Part shown: positions 25,805 to 38,326 of the stretch, one piece after another | Position numbering within the stretch: position 1 is the stretch's first letter | How the letters are laid out: each line of letters begins with the position of its first letter | NCBI GenBank assembly: GCA_034509425.1 | Contig: JAVTVJ010000040.1 | Location: forward strand, 3,279,501-3,343,500 | From: Eopsaltria australis | Lineage: Eukaryota; Chordata; Aves; Passeriformes; Petroicidae | DNA length: 64,000 bases | Direction of reading: 5' to 3' | Notes under the pieces: generated by a model | What the model saw: only the letters and a program-made list of their open reading frames with translations | What the model was told of the DNA's origin: nothing | Database searches by the model: none | Translations under genes and position numbers: made by a program

Positions 25805-28800
25805 TGAATGAATGCCCTCATCTTCTGTGAATCCAATAAATGATTAAGAGTCCAGCAAAGATAATCTATGCTTCCAGGAATTCCTGATTTTTAAGCAGTT
25901 AATACATGTGTTTGTAAATAATTCTCCAACCATTAAAAACAGCTGCCTCTTTCTTCTGCAGGCTATCAATGCATTTGCAGGATGCCAATATGTACACAAA
26001 TATGTACCTTAAACCACATGGTCAATCCGGTCTAGGCTTCTTGAGCAGCATTTCTAACATTGCAAGACAAAAGTATGAGCCATTTAGACCATGTTCATGC
26101 TAATAAAAAGTAAGACACATGTACTATCCCCTTAAATCTGCAAGCAAACGCTGTTCAAGATTTATTTCTACCATAGGACAGATGCTGACCCTTGTAAAGA
26201 ACAGTTATATTAAAACCAGGCATAAGGGAGTAAGTGGGACATTTTAGAAGTGCCCAACATGCTGTGCTCTTCACAGATAGTTAAAGATGTTGGAAGACTG
26301 TGTGAGATGGCTATTTGCCTGTTCACAAATTCAGATGGATGCAGCTCGACACTTTCTGGAGAATTTGATGCTACTAGATGCTGACTAGGATGACAAATAT
26401 GTTTATTATGTATCATTTATTTAGAAGCAATTAGATAGAGTAGGTATTTATTACCAAAAGGACTCCGTAATGTGGATTGTTCTGTCACACCACCTACATA
26501 GAGATACACTGAATTTATACACCAAAGCCTGTAGCACTTCCTGAAGTTCTCCCATTCTGTTGTGAACCTTTTGCTTTCTTTTCCATTCTGAACAGAGTAA
26601 AACAGCTTTCAATTAAACAACAATTTACATGAGTCTTGAAAGTAAGCAGAGTCAGGGAGAAATGCCGATGAGAATTTGAATGCTAAGGAGGAGATAATAT
26701 CCCTGTCATTTGAAGCCTTGTGGTAGCTTCCCAATCATGAGCTGTATCAGGTCCTCCTGGCACAGAAACATCCTGGTAGAGCATCGAGAGAGACCTGTGA
26801 GCAGCCAAAGCTGTGAGATTTTTCTCCAGCCTCCTGACAACTTCCAGGGCTCCCTGGGTAGTGCTGGACTACTCTGTGGCCCCAAAAAGCCCAGCTCTGC
26901 CACAGGCCTGAGCTTGGCCCACCACAAATGCCAGAGCAAGAGGTGTAACACTCAGGAGGCAGCTTCAGGGCTGTCTGCCAAAGCCTGCACAGAGAAATCA
27001 TTTTTGGGGAGAGATTTTGGCATTACAGCTCTCCAGCACGACTCCAGCAGGTGCAGAGGACTTAAAAGAAGATGCATATAGGACTGGCATTGGGAGAGGA
27101 CTCAGTGTTGGGTTTTAGCATTCAGACACTGTATTTGCACTTTACTGAATTTCTTTTTTCTGTCTTATGGTGTGTAAAGAGAATCTGTCAAAAAGGAGAG
27201 GAATTTCCAAAGAGCATTGCAAAGGAGATGGCTGTGTTTGGGAACCATCAGATGCAAAAAACTCATCCCCAGGCTTTCTTCATGTCAATGACACAATTTT
27301 AATAAGGGGAAGTTGTCTTCCTCTCGCAGCTTCTAACTGATCATGGAGGAGCTATGATACTTCACAGGGCAGGAACAGTGATCAAACTCACCTTAAACAT
27401 TAACTTAAAAGTAATTATTATTGGCTTCACATAAAGAGAAATGCTACAAGCAGAGTAATTTTATTTATTTTTAAACTGAGGAACAGTAAATTTCCGGTGT
27501 TGATGGAAAAGTGCTGATGAATAAAAATGATAAAATCTTTTTTTGCAAGGCTTTTATTTTATTTGTTACTAGTGGTTGGTACGCATCTTAATCAAGACTT
27601 TATTCTGTGCATTTTCTTTCATCCTTGAGCCCAAATGACCTGTCCCTGGAAATAAACAATACAGACAAATGGGGGGGCACCATTCCACAGAAAACCTAGA
27701 ATATCTGTCTTGTTTGGTGACTCCAAGGGTGCTTCCCCACATGAGATGTCTTTCATTGAAGATTTAAATAAGGAAAACTATAAAGGAGTGTGTGTGTGAG
27801 AGAGAAATATTTATTCTTCATTAACAAACCAGAAAACTTCACAAAATATTTTGTCCCCAAAAGAGACTTCGAAAATTGTGCCTGCTAATCTTGCTGTCTG
27901 TCCCAGTTTCCTTTCTGGAGGAAAGCCAATGGGAAGCTTGTGGCAGAATAGTTATCCCCCTGAAATATTGATTTCCTTAAAACTGTTGATTTAGCTTATG
28001 AACCTAACTACTAGACAAAATTGTCATCTGTGTGCAGACCAAAACGTCTGCAAAGTTCTTTAGATTTGTTCTAGTCTTTGATATCAGTGTTTTGAAGACA
28101 CTTTAATTTGCCTACACTAGAAAGGGAGAATTTCATTGGTGTTAAGTAGTTAGTTCTCATTTTCTCTAAGGAAATGACCAGAAAACTTACAGTTTTGATC
28201 CATAGGCAGGGTTTTTCAGGCATCTGTTTTTCAGCTTTCTTACACAGCATATGCAGATGATCTCCACAAGAACAACTGAGGAGAAGATACATTTTCTAAA
28301 GGATCTATTTTGCTGACAATCTCCAAATATTTTTTTCTACGTAATTTATCTGGTGATGCAGCAGGTATAAAGCAAGTAGCTTGGGTGAGAGTTATTTATA
28401 CTGAGTCTTAGCTAATTGACAGAAGACTTTTATGTTCAGAAGTGTATGCCCCCCTTGCACTGCAGTCACAAAATCCAGTCTTGGCAGTGTGGGAGTTTCT
28501 GGCCCCTGTTTTTGGTTGTGTGGTTTTTTTTTTTCCTGAACACCTATACAAGTATATTTATTAAAATAAGGAGAAGACTGTTTTCCTAAAAAACCACATG
28601 TGCACGCACTCTTTTTCTCTCTCCTCACTGTAGGTTTGCTGCTGTAGACTCTTTCCCCATCCTTACCCTGCCTGGTTTCCTGCTACGTGTTTAAAGAAAC
28701 AGAATATATATCCTCATAAAATTAATATCAAGTCCTTGCTTCAGAAGAAAGAACATCACCACTTGAGTTAGCACGAAATATTTCCTTTTCCATCAAGAGG

Positions 28801-31800
28801 CCTGACTGAGACAGACCCGTCTGACTTGGGATTCAGTGTTATCCAAGCAGATGCAGTTTTTACTTTGGGATGCTAAAAATAAGCTGGTGATAACCGGATA
28901 ACTGCGTATTTTGAAACAATTATTTCCTTGGATACAGAGAGACACAGTGTGTGTTCTTCTAACATCTGCACTTTTTCTTATTTGTGAGCACAAGAAAACA
29001 GGAAGATAGTTTGAAAGACCTGAAGTGGAATTTTTGTTGTATCACAGTTTTGCCAATGAATTTCCACTAGAAAGAAATTGACAGTTTTAATTGTGTTTCT
29101 TAGGCATGTAATAAACAATTCATTATTGTGTCATGCATCCTATGATTGTGAGATACTCTTTATTGCTCATTGTTATATCAGGCAACATTTCTCTCCTGCA
29201 TACATCTGGTTTTATGTAGTTCCTAGCAATGGAACAAAAACATAGCACATGCTTTGTGGCATCTCTTCACAGCTGAGTTTCCTTTGCTTGCTTTTTAGAG
29301 GGTATTTAGCATTTGCTTGGAACTTGATAGTTTTGAAGCAAGTCCTTATTTACAAGTGATGACATTAAAGATGAATAACACAAAGAGAATCAGTTCAGCA
29401 ATATAATTTTGAAGTCAATCAAGAAACTCTAAGTAATTAATAGATACTTCATTTTAATCTCTTGCAACAGATGCATGCGCTTCTTTTGGCAGTTAACTGC
29501 TTTCAGGCACTAATTTGACACCATATGGGTGTCAGATTTCTGATCTCAACAACTGCTTAATTAATTGATGTTTTTATCTTTGAATGGGCTGTGTCTGCTC
29601 AGATCAAAAACCTAAGCATGCTATAAAATTGTAAATAGAGAGAGGTTTCCTTAGAGGCTAAAGCAGTATAACATTCAAAATTGGGGTATGTTATGTTTAT
29701 GATTGATTTCACTTGGATATCATGTTGCTATAACTGTGAGAAAGAGAAGAAGCCAAAAACCAAAGACAGTGCTGGAAAGCACGTAAGTGAAGTATTGCTA
29801 ACCCCAAAATCATTAATCACTCTCCCTAATAAAAGCAACTAAACAAAAGCAAACCCCAGAGATGATCCTGAAAGTGATAAAAACAGATAAACAGAAACTT
29901 CAGCTTTTAGTTTTTTCTCTAGTTCATTCCAACAAATGGAGCTTAGCCTGGCATTTAGGGAAACTTAGAATGTAAGGAAGGTGAATAGGCATAATAGAGG
30001 TGATAGGCACAATTTATTCACAATTTCTTAACACACAAGAGGGTACACTATTTGAAATTTTGAGGCATAGTATTTAAAATAAAAGGAAGCAAGTAATTAT
30101 TTTACTCAAAGCGTAATTAACTCACTGTCACAGGATGTCATGGAAGCCAAGAGATATAAATGGATACAAAATGGTAATAAAGAATTTTATAAAGAATAGG
30201 TCCATTGATGAACATCAAAAACAATAGCCCAGATGCAGCCTCTGACTCAAAAATTCTCTGAACTCTTGATTGTTGGCCTTATACAAAGAAGGGTCATTCT
30301 CTCTTCTTTGCTTAGCCAACCTCAGCTGGCTAGTGTCAAAGTAAGGCTCCTGAGCTAGATGAATTTGGCTGGGCCCATCATGGTCCTTCCATTTTATAAA
30401 GGAGAAAAGAAAAAAGCAAATTTTTGCAAAAATTCCATATATCTCATCTCTGTCAGTTGTGTCCTACCATAATCACAAAGGGACAAAGAAAAACATAGGG
30501 ATCTGGAGTGGGGAGGGGAGTCTTGCTGGGAAAAAGACTGTCATTCTTTCATTTTACACAAACTCTGCATCTTCACAGCAAAGAAATATGAATTCCATCT
30601 GGAGAACCAGAAGAACTATGCCTTGGACCCGGATCAGGAATTATTACAAATTTTTTTGAAAATGTTACTTTCTTCCTTTAAAAAAAAGCTAATTGTGACT
30701 GAAAAAATAAAAATATGATGTTGTTTCTTGTAGCTGTATCAGAAAGGGAATTCCCTGTTTCTGTGAGGAACATTGAGATTTCTTCTATGTCAAGCATGTT
30801 TTTTATACCACAGTCTGAGGACAATAAAATTTAACTTGCACTTTCAAGTATGGTTTTAGTTCCAGTTTGAAGGGGGTTTTCTGGATTCAGAGTCTGATCT
30901 CTATCAAAAATTTCAAGCCAATCCTCCCATTCCTGCCCAGGAATGTCCATCTCTGCTCACCTGCTATGTTTCCATCCCATGAACCTGCAGGCTGCACTGC
31001 AGCCATGGTTAGCTAACAGCAAATAACACCCTGAGTTTAGCAGGCACATCCTGCCAACTCTAAATTTTGTCTTGCTCTTTGCCAGCAGCTCCCTCCCACA
31101 GTGGAAAGGGATCACTGAAAGCATTCTACACCATTTGGCCACCGGAATTCCTCCACCAGCTGGAATTCATGAGCTTCCAGAGGCATCCCATTGCCAGAAG
31201 ATGAGCCTTGCCTGAGGAGGCAAGTGCCTGCAGTGCTAATATTTGACCCTGCTGGAAGGACTCACAATACTCTCAGTGTATCCTGAAGGTCAGGTCAGGA
31301 GTGACAGAGCCACAGCAGAGCAGCATGGAGATCATCAGCTCACATCCTTGGACTGAGAAAAGGAATGGTGTCACCCTGCATGTGCAGTTTTCAGCTTCTC
31401 TTTTCCTGGAGATATGGTGTAGAAATATGGAAAATAACTTTTTTTATGAAGATGAATAACTCAAATGTAACTTTCTTTATGAAGTGTCACCAGAAGTTTG
31501 TGTGGGCTAAAGGGGTCTGTTAGGTCAGCCATTCAGGACCCTTAGTATGATCTCCTTTATGACTTACCACATTAGAAAGTATTGCCTAAACTTTGTGCTC
31601 AAACAATCGGGTGATCTTTATCACACAAGGAGTAGTATGAAAAACAAAAATGAAAATTTATTTGGATTTGTGAGAAAGAGGAAAAAGAACGTCCAAATTA
31701 AATGCCAATTACTGTCACATACTCATTTACTCCAAATTATGCATGACTGACATTTGGTGAAGTCTGAACCCTTCAGGTTTGTGGTTTCATCTGTATTAGC

Positions 31801-31812
31801 TATCAGTAATGC
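25805..31812. other. No gene recognised; AT-rich unique DNA
   Basis: The longest frame (26710-27081, 123 codons) is open on both strands and unrecognised. The stretch 28.7-30.2 kb is AT-rich, repeat-free and rich in homeodomain-like words (for example TTAATTAATTGAT near 29558), the sort of sequence often conserved without coding. No RNA gene is seen. Confidence 0.5.
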
Positions 31813-31846
31813 AAAAAAAAAAAAAAAAGAGAAAAAAAGAAAAAAA
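31813..31846. repeat. Poly(A)-rich tract
   Basis: Sixteen consecutive A followed by G-interrupted A runs. I see no retroposed gene or SINE body directly upstream and no target-site duplication, so it is called a simple repeat. Confidence 0.9.
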
Positions 31847-32944
31847 GCAGAAGTGTTTTCTTAAAGTAAGACTTTCTTACTGACACTTGCCAGTGAGAAC
31901 TGTACTCTGGTTGGCAGAAGTCATGATTCACAGTTATTGGAAAGCACTAGAAGTGCACTTGTATCTTCCTCTACTCTTTCTCCTGGAAGAATGCATGTTT
32001 TATGGTTCTTACCAAGTTAAATGGCAGTAGTGGTCAGGTGCAGACCGTCGGCAGTTGTCATGCAAGCTGTAACTGGAAATCTAAAAACACACCACCAAAA
32101 CCTAATAGTGAAACTGCGGGCTCAGACAACTGATGAAGCAGAAGGGGTGGGTGTGAGTTTCTAGCACAGGCTGCCTGCTGACATCAATCCATTTCCTGCT
32201 CACCTTACTCACATGAGAAGCACTACTGAGAACAGCTAAATCAAGTGTGTAAGCAAAACAGCTTTTGGATCTCCTGCTTCTCTGCAGAGATCTCCTAAAC
32301 TGAAAGGAGCTGGCTGATGATTTTGTGTGCAAAGGTGCTTTCTGCCACGCCTTACAAAATCTTACTCCTGTTTTCAGAAGTCTGTTCCTTCCCATTCATG
32401 TAGCTTTCCCCATCTCTCTCTTTTACCCCTCTATTTGCCGAGTACGAGTGGAACAGTGGCTTCTGGCCCCCAAATTAAGCAATGTGCTAAAATCAGGTGC
32501 TTATACATGGTGTAAGCAACTGAATAGGATACAAGTACTTAAAGGTGAAAAACAGGATTCGGAACAGCGAGGGTAGACATATATTGCAATGACTGCACAG
32601 GAAACATTAGTACACAGATCCAGCAAACACAGATGACTGATTGCATTTGGCCTTTTGCTTGGACTTGTTCCAGACATACAGCTACACACATTCTGCTCAG
32701 TATCTCAGTATGGAATCTTAAAAAGGTGCTGCAGAAATTGCAAAATTGGTGTCCAGTCTGATGCAATATCTTCTAAACGTTTTCCCACAGCCATGCATTA
32801 CAGTTCGTGTTTCCTGAGTCCCATGATCACGTCTCTCCTTCCCTTCCCCTTTTATCTTCGTCTTGCTCCCCCTCACTTCCTTTTCCCATCAAACTCTTAT
32901 GCACCATTACCCTACCCCACTCTTCTCCCAGACGCATATTCATC
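31847..32944. other. No gene recognised; pyrimidine-rich end
   Basis: Unique-looking. The part 32830-32935 is strongly C/T-rich on the plus strand, which explains the long serine/proline/leucine-rich frames on that strand. No exon supported. Confidence 0.5.
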
Positions 32945-33010
32945 GGCGGGTGTAAATCAGCATTGGTACATCGATGTCAGTGGGAGCGATGTCAGCTAAA
33001 AACCTGGCTG
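32945..33010. mobile_element. Ancient amniote foldback repeat relic
   Basis: GGGTGTAAATCAGCATTGGT near 32948 and CATCGATGTCAGTGGGAGCG near 32970 follow the well-known amniote hairpin repeat of type 'ggtgtaaatcagcat...ttgacttcaatgg'. The matching right arm (ATGTCAGCTAAAAACCTGGC) is more decayed. Family recalled from memory, with no symbol assigned. Confidence 0.5.
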
Positions 33011-36000
33011 ACAACACTTCTTTGAAATGCAGAAATTCAGTCTTGCACCCCTGCCTCCTGTTGTGAACACTTTGCCTGTGTGCTGGAAGTCTGTGCTTGG
33101 CACAGCCCTTCCTTGCCACCTCATCCTGTTAAAGCATGAGCCATTCAGGGGGTGATCCCTGATGGCGGGTGAGGTGCTATGGCAAGAAGGACCTGACATC
33201 CCCACAAGAACAACTTTGTGTTGCTGTAACGCTGCTACTAAGAACAACAATGACTCCGGCTGCTGCTCTGCAGTGGCAGGGTGGCTACATCAGGAACTTT
33301 AAACCCTCACCTTTGCTCAGCACGGTGTCCAAGCTCTCAAGATTACTGCTAGTTTTCCCATAATTTTCCAAGTCCCTAGCAGCCCACACGCATGCGCATC
33401 AAACACTGATTGCAGGCTGGCAGTCTTCTCATGTTAAGAAAACTATGGCTCAGGTCCAAGCTACAGTGTTTTTCTTTCTGTGGGATGATCAAAGGGCTCT
33501 AAACAAAGGCACGGAGAAGGTCTCCCAAACAAGTTTCTGCAGTGATTGCACTGAGGTTGCAGACAATGGGCAAAGTACAGTAAAGTCAGTGAAAGTGAGA
33601 AAGGACTGCCAGGGAACACGACCATTTCAGCTGACTGAGAAGCCAGTGAGCTAATGCAAAGGTGATTTAGTTATGTGTAACTAGCCCCCTCTGACTTCTG
33701 ATTAACTCAGTGACACGCCTCATCAAGGGAGTTCGGGCTAGCCTGTTTCATTTTGATCTTTTTATCTCTTTTACCTTGTGACACTATTGTTCCAGTCTGC
33801 AGTCCCGGAGAGATACCACTCACTCCACCCCCCTGCAGCCATTGTAGGAAGAGTGGTGGATCCAAGGGTGTTGGAAAAGCCTGCGGCATTGTTTTGCTGT
33901 CATGCAAACCTGGCTGCATTATCATTATTATCATAGACTGACATCTTTCATTGCCTTTTCTGTTTTCCAAGACAAAAGAGCCAGCTGAGGCTGGAACAAA
34001 GGAGAATACAGGGAAAAGGAGAGAATATGTCAAGCAAGAATAGTTTGGAAAGGGCCAAAAGTGGAAAAGGAAGTCTAATTCTAGCCTCATCCAGGGGAAA
34101 AAAAGTTTTTTTGAGAAATGTAAACAAATCAGGAAATCCTGGCACTTACTCCAGTTCCGATTTGGCGAAACGCACCAGCCCTTTCCCTATGTATGAGCTG
34201 CTGTTTGTGAATGAAATCCAGATTAGGTTATTCATTGAGCCCTGCCAGTCTCACAGTTTCCAGGTTTCCTTTTGCTTATGGCATAGCTTAAACCTTAAAA
34301 TAATAATAATAAAAAAACATATGCATGTTATTAACTCTCCATATTCAAATGGAAATACAATGCTATCATAAATCTCTATTTTTTTCTAATGTAAATTCCT
34401 CTCTTCAGCATGAAGCTGCAGGAAAGCCATTGTATCTGCACAATCTAAACTTGAAAGGGAATTTTTGTTAAACTAGTTATGATAGGGGAAACATGTTTTT
34501 CACTGAGTTGAAAGATTAAAGTTGGCCATAAAAAGGGGTGGAGGGGCTGGAGAAGGATTATTGGTTGCTCAACTAGTGATTAGATACAGGACTTCAAGGA
34601 CAAATTAAGGAGCACAAAAAGAAAGATTTCTAAAGATAAGTGAAACCAGTTCCAATAATATCAAATAAAAGATGCCTTGTTTATCATGGTTCTTAATCTC
34701 TCCCAGTCCTATTCTACCTCTATTAGTCTAATTAGACAAAGAGAGTGTAAACCCCAAAAGAGACAACCAATCTTTTGTAGACCTTGAAGTCTGCCCAGCG
34801 TATCTGTCTCCCAACTTGCCCTTTTTTTGCCTGTCTCCTAGCGCGGGTAATTTCCCTCTCTCTTGTGATTCCAGTTTAAACAGCTTCTTTGTAACATTTT
34901 TTCTCCTCTTGATTTCGTTTCTGATTCCTTACAGAAATAGGTCTCTGGTTGCCAAAATTCCCTTTTTCCTGATTCAGAATAGTTTCTGGCTCATTAACGC
35001 TGTCTGTTTAGGGCAGGGAGGGGGAGCAGGAAGAAGAAAGGGGATTGAATGTGGTTGTTCTTGTGTCAGGCAGGGTTTATCTGTGCTGCAGTAGGGGACT
35101 TCTGGGGGCTAAACCAAAGTATACAGCAGAAGCCATAAAAATAAAGGACCTAAATGGTGAAACCAGTGTACCTTCCCCATGAGACATGAGAGACATGAAA
35201 AAAATAGTTTCATGAATGCCAAGTGGTAGCAATGATGAGCTCTCTTTCTTTTGTCAGCACAACGAATTTCAGAGTCAGGGAAAAAAATCACCTTCTACGC
35301 CAATTGATTTGGGACTTAGTGGTGGCTTTGGTTGAGGACTGAGGAAGCCAGGAGCAATTTCAACCCTGCTCTGAGCTGGGCATGCATGGAAAGATGCAAT
35401 TGAGATGTTGCTTCTGTGGCTTGCGTGCTTTCAGTCAATTCCTTTTGAAATCCAAATGTCAGAAGAGCTGCTTGAATGGCTGAAGACCTGAAGCAGCTCT
35501 TGTGTCCAGCAAGAGCCTTGTTTGCATATTTATTTCTCTCATGAATGAGAGAATGGGGAAGGTAGTATTTGCACAATCATCTTTTCTCCAGAAAAATGAT
35601 TGCATCTTCCATCAGATATGGAAGTCGCAACATTCCATCAATGGTTGTGAGCCATCCTGAGCTAACATTACAGTGAAAGCATGGTATCTTCATTTTTCTG
35701 TGATATTACCATAGCATTTTGAGAGTCTTTTCCTTGTGGAAGCTGGACTTTACTGGGATTTACATGGTGGTAAAACTAAAGTGACAGTGTTTGATTTTGG
35801 CTTATTTTTTATTCAGGTAGATGTGTTTCTTTAGAGGTAAGAGCTAGAGCTCCATTTAAAAGTGACATGGCCTAAAATAAAATTCTTCAAAATTTCTCAA
35901 ATTTTACTGACCTCCTGACTCCCAGCCATGCAAGCCATGGGGACTGCCAATTAGATAAAGGAGAGCTTATTTAGGGTTATCATTTTGGGGACCATTTCTG

Positions 36001-36226
36001 CTAGGATTACTACTGCATTTCAGTAGAGGTAGGTTCCCAATTTCTTTCACATCAGCAGAGAGTTTTCCATTGCCTGCAGAGGCAGTAGCTGTGAGACAAC
36101 TGTCCTGAGCACAACATTGTAAATTCACTTCTACATCCAACACAGGCACGTATAAAAATGGATATAAAATGCACATTAATTTTTTTGGTTTATCTTTACT
36201 GCTGCCAGGGCTATAAAAAACTAACC
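33011..36226. other. No gene recognised
   Basis: Unique-looking DNA with an NRF1-like motif at 33387-33398 and a small (TAA)n tract near 34299-34312. Frames on both strands at 33.7-34.4 kb overlap and resemble nothing known. Confidence 0.5.
33387..33398. promoter_or_regulatory. NRF1-like motif (candidate)
   Basis: CACGCATGCGCA closely fits the NRF1 consensus TGCGCATGCGCA. Unlike typical NRF1 sites it is not in a CpG island, so occupancy is doubtful. Two CpGs survive in a CpG-poor neighbourhood. Confidence 0.35.
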
Positions 36227-36338
36227 TTTTTTTTTTTTTTTTTCATGCCAGGGCATGGTTAATCATGAATAAAATAATCTGGAAAGAAATTACCTTACAG
36301 ACCCAAATGCTTTCTGTCAGTCTGGAAAAAAAAAAAAA
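36227..36338. repeat. Poly(T) run and poly(A) run
   Basis: Seventeen T at 36227-36243 and thirteen A at 36326-36338, on either side of about 80 bp of ordinary sequence. The two runs could pair as an inverted repeat, but homopolymers are common enough that this is probably chance. Confidence 0.85.
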
Positions 36339-37399
36339 TTTAAAAATCCAGCACATGTGTCTGAGCACTCAGAGGAGAGCTTGCAAAAGCTGTAGATGGT
36401 ACATCTCTGTTACCCTGTCAAGGGAAAACTGCAGCAGCAGTGCTATTAATGTCAGGCTGTTTCTGTAGCCTGCATAGTGCTGTATTCTCCAGCAGAGAAA
36501 AGAAGGGAAACAGGTGCTCCATCTCCTCAGCATCTGGTTTGGATGACCACAATACTCCAAACACCTGCACTTTGCAGTCCCGCCAAGCCTGGCTTGCTAT
36601 TGTATTAAGCAGGACTGTCTGCCCATAGCAATAAAAGACATTGTTTATCAGTTGTACCAGAGGCACATGGGTTGTAAGGAGGGGACAGAACAAACAAACC
36701 TGGGGGAAAAAAGCTAATAGGAGAGAAAATCTGTTCTGTAGCTTGAATGCTTCTGACCATTAAAGGTTGGGAGGAGATCGTTTGGGGTTTTTTTGTAGAG
36801 ACTGGAAAAGGGACACCAGCTTTTTGGCAGGTTTTCCTGTCTGAACAGATAGTTGGCACTTGTGTTAAGAGAGTGATACGTTTTTAGTATCAGGTATCAG
36901 GTTTTAGAGCTTGAAGAGGAACTGCAGTTTCACATTTTAATACAGAATAGTTTTTACAGTGTGCTGCGTTTTATCTCTGTAGCTCTGACTATAAACATGA
37001 TGACTCACATCTTACTAAGAAAGGATTTAGGGCTATTTAGGATTTAAACTGAAACTTTGCCCAGAACCTTAGATACTGAAGTTTATTCTATTTTAGGTTT
37101 TTTCTTCAGGGCTGGCAAAGCCATCTCCCTGGATATGAAACAACCAAGACATTCAGAAAACCAAGTCAGGGCAGCACATGTCAGAGGATGCTGCAGCGTG
37201 AGCCGTCGCAGTGAAGTCACTGGTATCACTTACGTCCTTAAAACCACGAGCAGATTTTAAGACATTTTTAAGACGACAAATTAGAACACATAGAAAGAAA
37301 AGAATTGCTGCTGATGGTCAGTCTAGATTCTGTTCCAGATACCTGTAATGGTCTTATTTCCTGCCCTTGAGAAAGGTGCTTGATTTAGGGGTATTTTCC
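36339..37399. other. Gene-free flank upstream of the CpG island
   Basis: No supported exon. Open frames occur on both strands at 36.37-36.86 kb. CpG-containing motifs begin to appear near 37195-37235 (GAGCCGTCGCAG, CTTACGTCC), about 200 bp before the island. Confidence 0.5.
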
Positions 37400-37710
37400 T
37401 TTTCCCTCCGCACAAAGCCGGGAAGGCAGCGTGTAGCTACCTCCTGTATGCGGGCTTTTTAGTGGGAGCCACGCGGGGCCTTGGAGCTCCTCAGGGAGAA
37501 GCCCTCCTGGAAGAGGGAGGTGGCGGAGGTGCGGTAGCAGCCCCGCCTTGGCGGTGCGAAGGTGCGGCAGCGGCAGGGGCGGCGAGCGCAGCCCGGGGCA
37601 GCGGCGAGGGCCGGTCCCTTGGCCGGGAGCCCCAACTAGCGACGGCCGGGGGAACGGCAGCCCCGGCTCCGCCTGGCTGCGGGGGGGCACTTGGCGTGCG
37701 GAAAAAGCTT
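37400..37710. promoter_or_regulatory. CpG island, candidate promoter
   Basis: A sharply bounded GC-rich block with about 30 CpG dinucleotides in roughly 300 bp by hand count, while the flanks are CpG-poor. It contains Sp1-type GC boxes in both orientations: CCCCGCC at 37541-37547 and GGGGCGG at 37576-37582. No classical TATA box is evident; TTAAAAA at about 37710 is weak. Open frames on both strands (alanine/glycine-rich on plus, proline/leucine-rich on minus) reflect composition. An island like this usually marks a transcription start, possibly bidirectional, for a gene or long non-coding RNA whose exons I cannot identify. Direction is not determined. Confidence 0.7.
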
Positions 37711-37767
37711 AAAAACCGTGCCTTGGCCCCTTGGACACTGCCCTGAAAATGCCTGTGGCATTGGGCT

Positions 37768-38326
37768 TACGTGACACTGTGAGCTCGCAGCCCTGAAAGT
37801 CAACCGCGTCCTGAACTGAATCCAATGCAGTGTGGCCAGCTGGGCGAGGGAGAGAATTCTGACCCTATGCTCCATGCTGGTGATACCCAGAGTGTTGCAT
37901 CCAGCTCTAGGAACCCGTCATAAGAAGTTTGTGGACCTGCTGGAGCAAGTCCAGAGGAGAGACACGAAGATGATCAAAGGGCTGGAGCATCTCTAAAGAC
38001 GAGCTAAGTGAGCTGGGGTTGTTAAGCCGGGAGAAGAGAAGGCTCTGGGAAGACCTTAGAACACCTTCTGGTACTTAAATAGGGTTATAAGAAAGATGGG
38101 AACAGACTTTTTAGCAGGCTTTGGTAAAACTGAAAGGGAGTAGATTTAGACTAGACATTAGGAAGGATTTTTTTACGGTGAGGATGGTTAACACAGGAAC
38201 AGGTTGCCCACAGAGGTGGTGGATGCACTATCCATGGGAACACTCAAGTTGAAGATGACCCTGCTCACTTTGATTAGATCACCTAAAAATAACCCTCCCA
38301 GGCCAAACTATTCTATGATTCTGTGA
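37768..38326 (+). mobile_element. CR1 LINE 3' fragment, sense
   Basis: CR1 3' end in plus orientation. It includes TCAACCGCGTCCTGAACTG near 37799, GTGTGGCCAGCTGGGCGAGG near 37831, GACCTGCTGGAGCAAGTCCA near 37934, a GGAGAAGAGAAGGCTCTGGG segment near 38030, AACAGGTTGCCCACAGAGG near 38197, and the tail ATTCTATGATTCTGTG ending near 38326. The ORF2 C-terminal reading is broken by stops, for example TAA after GAGCATCTC near 37996. The 5' boundary is uncertain by some tens of bases. It begins only about 60 bp downstream of the CpG island. Confidence 0.93.

Noticed and set aside
29966..29990. AGAATGTAAGGAAGGTGAAT as a miR-1/miR-206 gene
   Set aside because: Only part of the mature sequence is similar, with mismatches at the 5' end, and there is no opposing hairpin arm nearby.
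31813..31846. Poly(A) tract as the tail of a processed pseudogene
   Set aside because: No AATAAA just upstream, no recognisable coding body and no flanking duplication.
35900..35930. GACCTCCTGACTCCCAGCC as an ancient LINE tail
   Set aside because: A single 19-base word without further support on either side.
37385..37746. Ala/Gly-rich plus-strand and Pro/Leu-rich minus-strand frames in the CpG island as first coding exons
   Set aside because: Both strands are open because CpG-rich DNA lacks stop codons; neither translation resembles a known protein.
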